In this document: one piece after another, positions 33,168 to 36,213 of the stretch
Layout: each line of letters starts with the position of its first letter
Position numbering within the stretch: the first letter of the stretch is position 1
NCBI GenBank assembly: GCA_017415165.1
Contig: JAFQIY010000019.1
Span: forward strand, 1 to 36,213
Source of the DNA: Oscillospiraceae bacterium
Lineage (GTDB): Bacteria; Bacillota; Clostridia; Oscillospirales; Ruminococcaceae
Length of the DNA: 36,213 nt
Reading direction: 5' to 3'
Made by a program: the position numbers and the translations under genes
Notes under the pieces: model-generated
Told to the model about the DNA's origin: nothing
Database searches by the model: none
The model's input: the letters and a program-made list of their open reading frames with translations, nothing else

Positions 33168-33710
33168 ATGTCAGAATCGGCAAAATGGTATGTCATTCAC
33201 ACTTATTCCGGTTATGAGAATAAGGTTGCACAGACAATTATGAAGGTTGTCGAAAACCGTAAGCTTCACGACCTTATTCACGAGGTTCAGGTTCCGACCG
33301 AAATGGTTATGGAAATGAACGAAAAGAATAAAATGCGTGAGGTAGAAAGAAAAGTTTTCCCTGGCTATGTGCTGGTGAAAATGATTCTTACCGACGATTC
33401 CTGGTATGTCGTAAGAAATACCAGAGGCTGTACGGGATTTGTAGGTCCCGGGTCAAAGCCTGTTCCGCTTACCGAGAAGGAAGCTCTTGCTCTTGGAATT
33501 AATGCAGGAGAAAAAACTGCTTCCGTTGAAATCAAATTCAAGGCAGGCGACAAGGTCAAGATTACAGCCGGTCCTATGGAAGGTATGGTCGGTGAAGTCG
33601 AAAGCATTGATGCAGAGGCTATGACAGCTGATGTAAAGGTATCAATGTTCGGCAGAGATACTACAGCAACATTGGATATTACAATGCTTGCAGTTTCAGA
33701 TGAATATTAA
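33168..33710 (+). CDS. nusG: Transcription elongation/termination factor NusG
   Basis: NusG binds RNA polymerase and couples it to Rho or to the ribosome. The 180 residues comprise the NGN domain (KWYVIHTYSGYENKVAQ at the start, then VERKVFPGYVLVKMILTDDSWYVVRNTRGCTGFVG) and a C-terminal KOW domain (KAGDKVKITAGPMEGMVGEV). The ATG at 33168 is chosen because AAAGGA ends 12 bases before it, while an ATG four codons earlier overlaps it. Confidence 0.97.
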   Translation: MSESAKWYVIHTYSGYENKVAQTIMKVVENRKLHDLIHEVQVPTEMVMEMNEKNKMREVERKVFPGYVLVKMILTDDSWYVVRNTRGCTGFVGPGSKPVPLTEKEALALGINAGEKTASVEIKFKAGDKVKITAGPMEGMVGEVESIDAEAMTADVKVSMFGRDTTATLDITMLAVSDEY

Positions 33711-33749
33711 TTAAAATAAACGTTACGAAAAATTCGGAGGTGCAATAGC

Positions 33750-34175
33750 ATGGCACAGAAAGTAGTTGGCTTAATCAAGCTTCAGATTGCAGCAGGTAAG
33801 GCTACTCCTGCTCCACCGGTTGGTCCTGCTCTTGGTCAGCACGGTGTAAATATTATGGCTTTTACAAAGGAATTCAATGAAAGAACAAAGAACGATATCG
33901 GTCTCATTATCCCTGTAGTAATCACTGTTTACGCAGACCGTTCTTTCTCCTTCATCACAAAGACTCCACCGGCAGCAGTTCTTATCAAGAAGGCTATCGG
34001 TCTTGAGAGCGGTTCCGGTGTTCCTAACAAGACTAAGGTTGGTAAGATCACTAAGGAACAGATTAAGAAGATTGCTGAAACAAAGATGCCTGACCTGAAC
34101 GCAGCAAACGTTGAATCTGCTATGAGCATGATCGCTGGTACTTGCCGTTCTATGGGCGTTGAAGTTGTTGACTAA
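33750..34175 (+). CDS. rplK: Large-subunit ribosomal protein uL11
   Basis: L11 forms the GTPase-associated centre with 23S rRNA and is needed for RelA-type stringent signalling. The 141 residues include the N-terminal domain with [29 protein letters not shown] and the C-terminal RNA-binding domain ending [36 protein letters not shown] precedes the start. It is 39 bases after nusG. Confidence 0.98.
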   Translation: MAQKVVGLIKLQIAAGKATPAPPVGPALGQHGVNIMAFTKEFNERTKNDIGLIIPVVITVYADRSFSFITKTPPAAVLIKKAIGLESGSGVPNKTKVGKITKEQIKKIAETKMPDLNAANVESAMSMIAGTCRSMGVEVVD

Positions 34176-34185
34176 TTAACACTGT

Positions 34186-34296
34186 TGCGGCGGACATTTT
34201 GTCTCCGTTGTACCGAAATTGCAAAGACAATTCGGTATTGCCCTATGGTGGGAGGAACTATCCGCTAAAATCCCGATATGGGAATGTTACCACTTA
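34186..34296 (+). promoter_or_regulatory. Probable L1 autoregulatory RNA site between rplK and rplA
   Basis: The gap holds two stem-loops (CGGCGGAC/GTCTCCG near 34190-34208, and TACCGAAATTG/CAATTCGGTA near 34211-34237). Then GGTGGGAGG (34247-34255) is followed about 25 bases later by GGGAATGTTACCAC. The pair closely resembles the L1-binding part of 23S rRNA (GGUGGGAGG ... GAAAUACCACC). L1 is known to repress its own operon by binding an mRNA copy of this site. Identification rests on sequence resemblance only. Confidence 0.75.
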
Positions 34297-34313
34297 AGGA
34301 GGAAAATAAGAAA

Positions 34314-35009
34314 ATGAAACACGGTAAGAAATATAACGAAAGCGCTAAAGCTATCGATAAAACAAAGCTTTATGAAACAGAAGAAGCTCTTGCACTCGCT
34401 TGTCAGAATGCAAAGGCTAAGTTCGATGAGACCATCGAAGTTCACGTTCGTCTCGGTGTTGACTCCCGTCACGCTGACCAGCAGGTTCGTGGTGCAGTAG
34501 TTCTCCCTAACGGTACAGGTAAGAACGTTAAGGTTCTCGTATTCTGTAAGGAAGATAAGGAAGAAGCTGCAAAGGCTGCAGGTGCAGATTACGTTGGCGG
34601 CGCTGATCTCGTTGACAAGATCGTTAAGGAAAACTGGCTCGATTTCGACGTTTGCGTAGCTTCCCCTGATATGATGGGCGTAGTTGGTAAGGCTGCAAGA
34701 GTTCTCGGTCCTCGCGGACTTATGCCTAACCCTAAGGCTGGCACAGTTTCCCCTGACGTTGCTAAGGCTGTAACAGAAGCTAAGGCTGGTAAGATTGAAT
34801 ACCGTCTCGATAAGACAAACATCATTCACTGTCCTATCGGTAAGGCTTCCTTCGGTCAGGAAAAGCTTTCCGAAAACCTTAACACACTTCTCGAAGCTAT
34901 CGTTAAGGCTAAGCCAGCAGCTGCTAAGGGTACTTACATTAAGTCCTGCGTAGTAGCTTCCACAATGGGCGTTGGTATTCCTGTTTCCACAACAAAGTAC
35001 GGCGTTTGA
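34314..35009 (+). CDS. rplA: Large-subunit ribosomal protein uL1
   Basis: L1 forms the L1 stalk that moves deacylated tRNA out of the ribosome, and represses its own mRNA. The 231-residue protein starts [14 protein letters not shown] and carries the family signature [14 protein letters not shown] in the middle. The ATG at 34314 has AAGGAGG 11 bases upstream; a further ATG at 34278 would start inside the regulatory RNA and lacks such a site. Unlike many genomes, rplJ and rplL do not follow directly; a terminator does. Confidence 0.98.
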   Translation: MKHGKKYNESAKAIDKTKLYETEEALALACQNAKAKFDETIEVHVRLGVDSRHADQQVRGAVVLPNGTGKNVKVLVFCKEDKEEAAKAAGADYVGGADLVDKIVKENWLDFDVCVASPDMMGVVGKAARVLGPRGLMPNPKAGTVSPDVAKAVTEAKAGKIEYRLDKTNIIHCPIGKASFGQEKLSENLNTLLEAIVKAKPAAAKGTYIKSCVVASTMGVGIPVSTTKYGV

Positions 35010-35027
35010 TTGTAATTAACAAATTTC

Positions 35028-35059
35028 GGAGTCCAAGGCTTGCTTTGGACTCCTTTTTT
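35028..35059 (+). terminator. Terminator after rplA
   Basis: GGAGTCCAA (35028-35036) pairs perfectly with TTGGACTCC (35045-35053) and is followed by TTTTTTG: a textbook Rho-independent terminator, 19 bases past the rplA stop. It isolates the ribosomal operon from the pseudouridine synthase gene. Confidence 0.92.
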
Positions 35060-35073
35060 GTAGGAGTATGTCT

Positions 35074-35970
35074 ATGAAAAATAAATCTGAGCGTAAGTCC
35101 AAGGCAACGACTTTTATAGTTGAACAGCCAAATGAGCTGCTGAAATTCCTGTATGAAATGCAGCCTAACCGTCCAAAGGGCAAGGTTAAATCCGAGCTGG
35201 AGCACAAGCTTGTTTCCGTCGACGGAAAGACCGTTACCAAGTTCAACTATCCGCTGAAAAAGGGTCAGCAGGTTACAATCGGTACTTACGTGCCAAAATT
35301 TGAAAAGGTAAGCATACCAAACCTCGACATTATTTTCGAGGACGACGAACTGCTGGTCATCAACAAGCCTGCGGGTATGCTTGCAATTGCAACTGAAACC
35401 GAAAAGACAATGACAGCCTACCACCTTGCTATGGAGTACGTCCGTGCAAAGAATTCCCACGGCAGAATTTTCATCGTACACCGTCTTGACAGAGAAACCT
35501 CAGGCGTACTGATTTTTGCCAAGAACGAGGAAATCAAGCACGCTTTGCAGGACAACTGGGACAGCGTTGCAAAGTTCCGTGGTTACGTTGCTGTTGTTGA
35601 GGGCTGCCCCGAACCAATGGAGGGACGTATTGAGAACAAGCTCCGTGAAACAGACAGTCACCTTGTTTACACAGCAAAAATGGGCGACGGAAAGCTTGCT
35701 ATCACCAATTACAAGGTGCGTAAACGTGGTGAAAATTACTCCCTCGTTGACGTGGACATCGAAACGGGGCGCAAGAACCAGATTCGTGTCCATATGAGCG
35801 ATATGGGCTGCCCGATTGCAGGGGATAAGAAGTACGGCTCTGCAACAAATCCCGTGCACAGGCTTTGCCTACACGCAAACAAGCTGGTTATTGTGCACCC
35901 TTACACCAAGGAAGAAATGATTTTCAGCACGCCCGTGCCGAAAAAGATGATGCAGGCGGTTAATAAATAG
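35074..35970 (+). CDS. RluA-family pseudouridine synthase
   Basis: This 298-residue enzyme isomerises uridine to pseudouridine in rRNA or tRNA. An S4-like N-terminal segment (about 14-70) precedes the catalytic domain, which has the motif II signature HRLDRETSG (136-144) with catalytic D139, the NKPAGML strand (97-103) and IETGRKNQIRVH (motif III) with the conserved arginine. The target base is unknown. TAGGAG stands seven bases before the chosen ATG; an ATG two codons earlier is too close to it. The gene lies immediately after the rplA terminator, so it either has its own weak promoter or is expressed by read-through. Confidence 0.92.
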   Translation: MKNKSERKSKATTFIVEQPNELLKFLYEMQPNRPKGKVKSELEHKLVSVDGKTVTKFNYPLKKGQQVTIGTYVPKFEKVSIPNLDIIFEDDELLVINKPAGMLAIATETEKTMTAYHLAMEYVRAKNSHGRIFIVHRLDRETSGVLIFAKNEEIKHALQDNWDSVAKFRGYVAVVEGCPEPMEGRIENKLRETDSHLVYTAKMGDGKLAITNYKVRKRGENYSLVDVDIETGRKNQIRVHMSDMGCPIAGDKKYGSATNPVHRLCLHANKLVIVHPYTKEEMIFSTPVPKKMMQAVNK

Positions 35971-36027
35971 AGTGGAGTTTGGAGTGTGAAGAGTGGAGTT
36001 TTATAAGTCCACCATAAACAATAGTAC

Positions 36028-36062
36028 AAACTGAGGGTACCGATTTTCGGTACCCTCAGTTT
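36028..36062 (+). terminator. Terminator after the pseudouridine synthase gene
   Basis: AAACTGAGGGTACCGA (36028-36043) pairs perfectly over 16 bases with 36047-36062 around a TTT loop. The GGGTACCGA core also occurs in the gdhA terminator at 7872-7910. It directly abuts the MITE-like repeat. Confidence 0.85.
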
Positions 36063-36213
36063 GTCGAAAAATTTTTTCGACAATGAATAGTGAATATTGA
36101 ATAATGAATAATTAAGGAATTGCCTTCGGCAATGATATTAAAAATGTCCGCAAAGCGGACACCTTAACTATTCACTATTCATTATTCTTTATTCATTTTT
36201 CATTAGTCTGTCG
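36063..36213. repeat. MITE-like dispersed repeat, copy B (cut by window end)
   Basis: This copy has the same order as copy A: a GTCGAAAA/TTTTCGAC hairpin, AATGAATAGTGAATATTG repeats, the palindromes ATTGCCTTCGGCAAT (36119-36133) and TGTCCGCAAAGCGGACA (36145-36161), then CCTTAACTATTCACTATTC repeats. The left (36082-36117) and right (36162-36204) AT segments are imperfect inverted repeats of each other. It ends with ATTAGTCTGTCG at the window edge, where copy A has ATTAGCCTGGCG. The two central palindromes are perfectly conserved while the flanks vary, suggesting that structure is selected. Confidence 0.75.

Overview
The window looks like a chromosomal segment of a Gram-positive anaerobe of class Clostridia, most likely Ruminococcus or a close relative (Oscillospiraceae). 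This is inferred from a SCIFF peptide with its radical-SAM maturase, a YajC/TIGR04086-type membrane protein neighbourhood, AGGAGG ribosome binding sites, TTGACA/TATAAT promoters with 17-bp spacing, and dispersed stem-loop-rich AT repeats. No rRNA, CRISPR array or transposase was seen.

Region 1 (1 to about 7.8 kb, + strand) is an AT-rich defence island. It holds a small Xre-type controller protein, two D12-class adenine DNA methyltransferases and a 701-residue AlwI-family-like type IIS restriction endonuclease. These are followed by a PIN-nuclease/winged-helix fusion, a Panacea (DUF4065) antitoxin-like protein and a four-pass membrane protein whose start overlaps the Panacea stop. The last three genes are the best candidate for a poorly described system, probably a toxin-antitoxin or abortive-infection module riding with the restriction system. 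A strong stem-loop at 7741-7774 closes the island.

Region 2 (7.9-24.5 kb, - strand) is a run of housekeeping and accessory genes: gdhA, a YgjP-like metalloprotease, a CDF metal exporter, a small membrane protein, the SCIFF maturase (scfB) and its 45-residue substrate (scfA) separated by a MITE-like repeat, a TIGR04086-like membrane protein, yajC, a GNAT acetyltransferase, a NUDIX hydrolase, aroQ, two tandemly duplicated lipoproteins, an endonuclease IV-like protein, a DUF1963 / Imm63-like / DUF1963 trio, yqeG-type HAD phosphatase and typA/bipA. Three tRNA genes (Tyr, Thr, Pro) follow, on two transcripts that both start with a similar hairpin.

Region 3 (25.3-32.4 kb, + strand) is a complete F1Fo ATP synthase operon in the order I-a-c-b-delta-alpha-gamma-beta-epsilon. 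Its c subunit has a two-carboxylate, Na+-type ion site. The genes for the three high-stoichiometry subunits (c, alpha, beta) are each preceded by the same short AT motif, TATACTATTAT.

Region 4 (32.4-36.2 kb, + strand) is the rpmG-secE-nusG-rplK-rplA operon. It has a long structured leader and, between rplK and rplA, a probable L1 autoregulatory site that mimics 23S rRNA. An RluA-type pseudouridine synthase follows, and a second copy of the MITE-like repeat runs off the window end.
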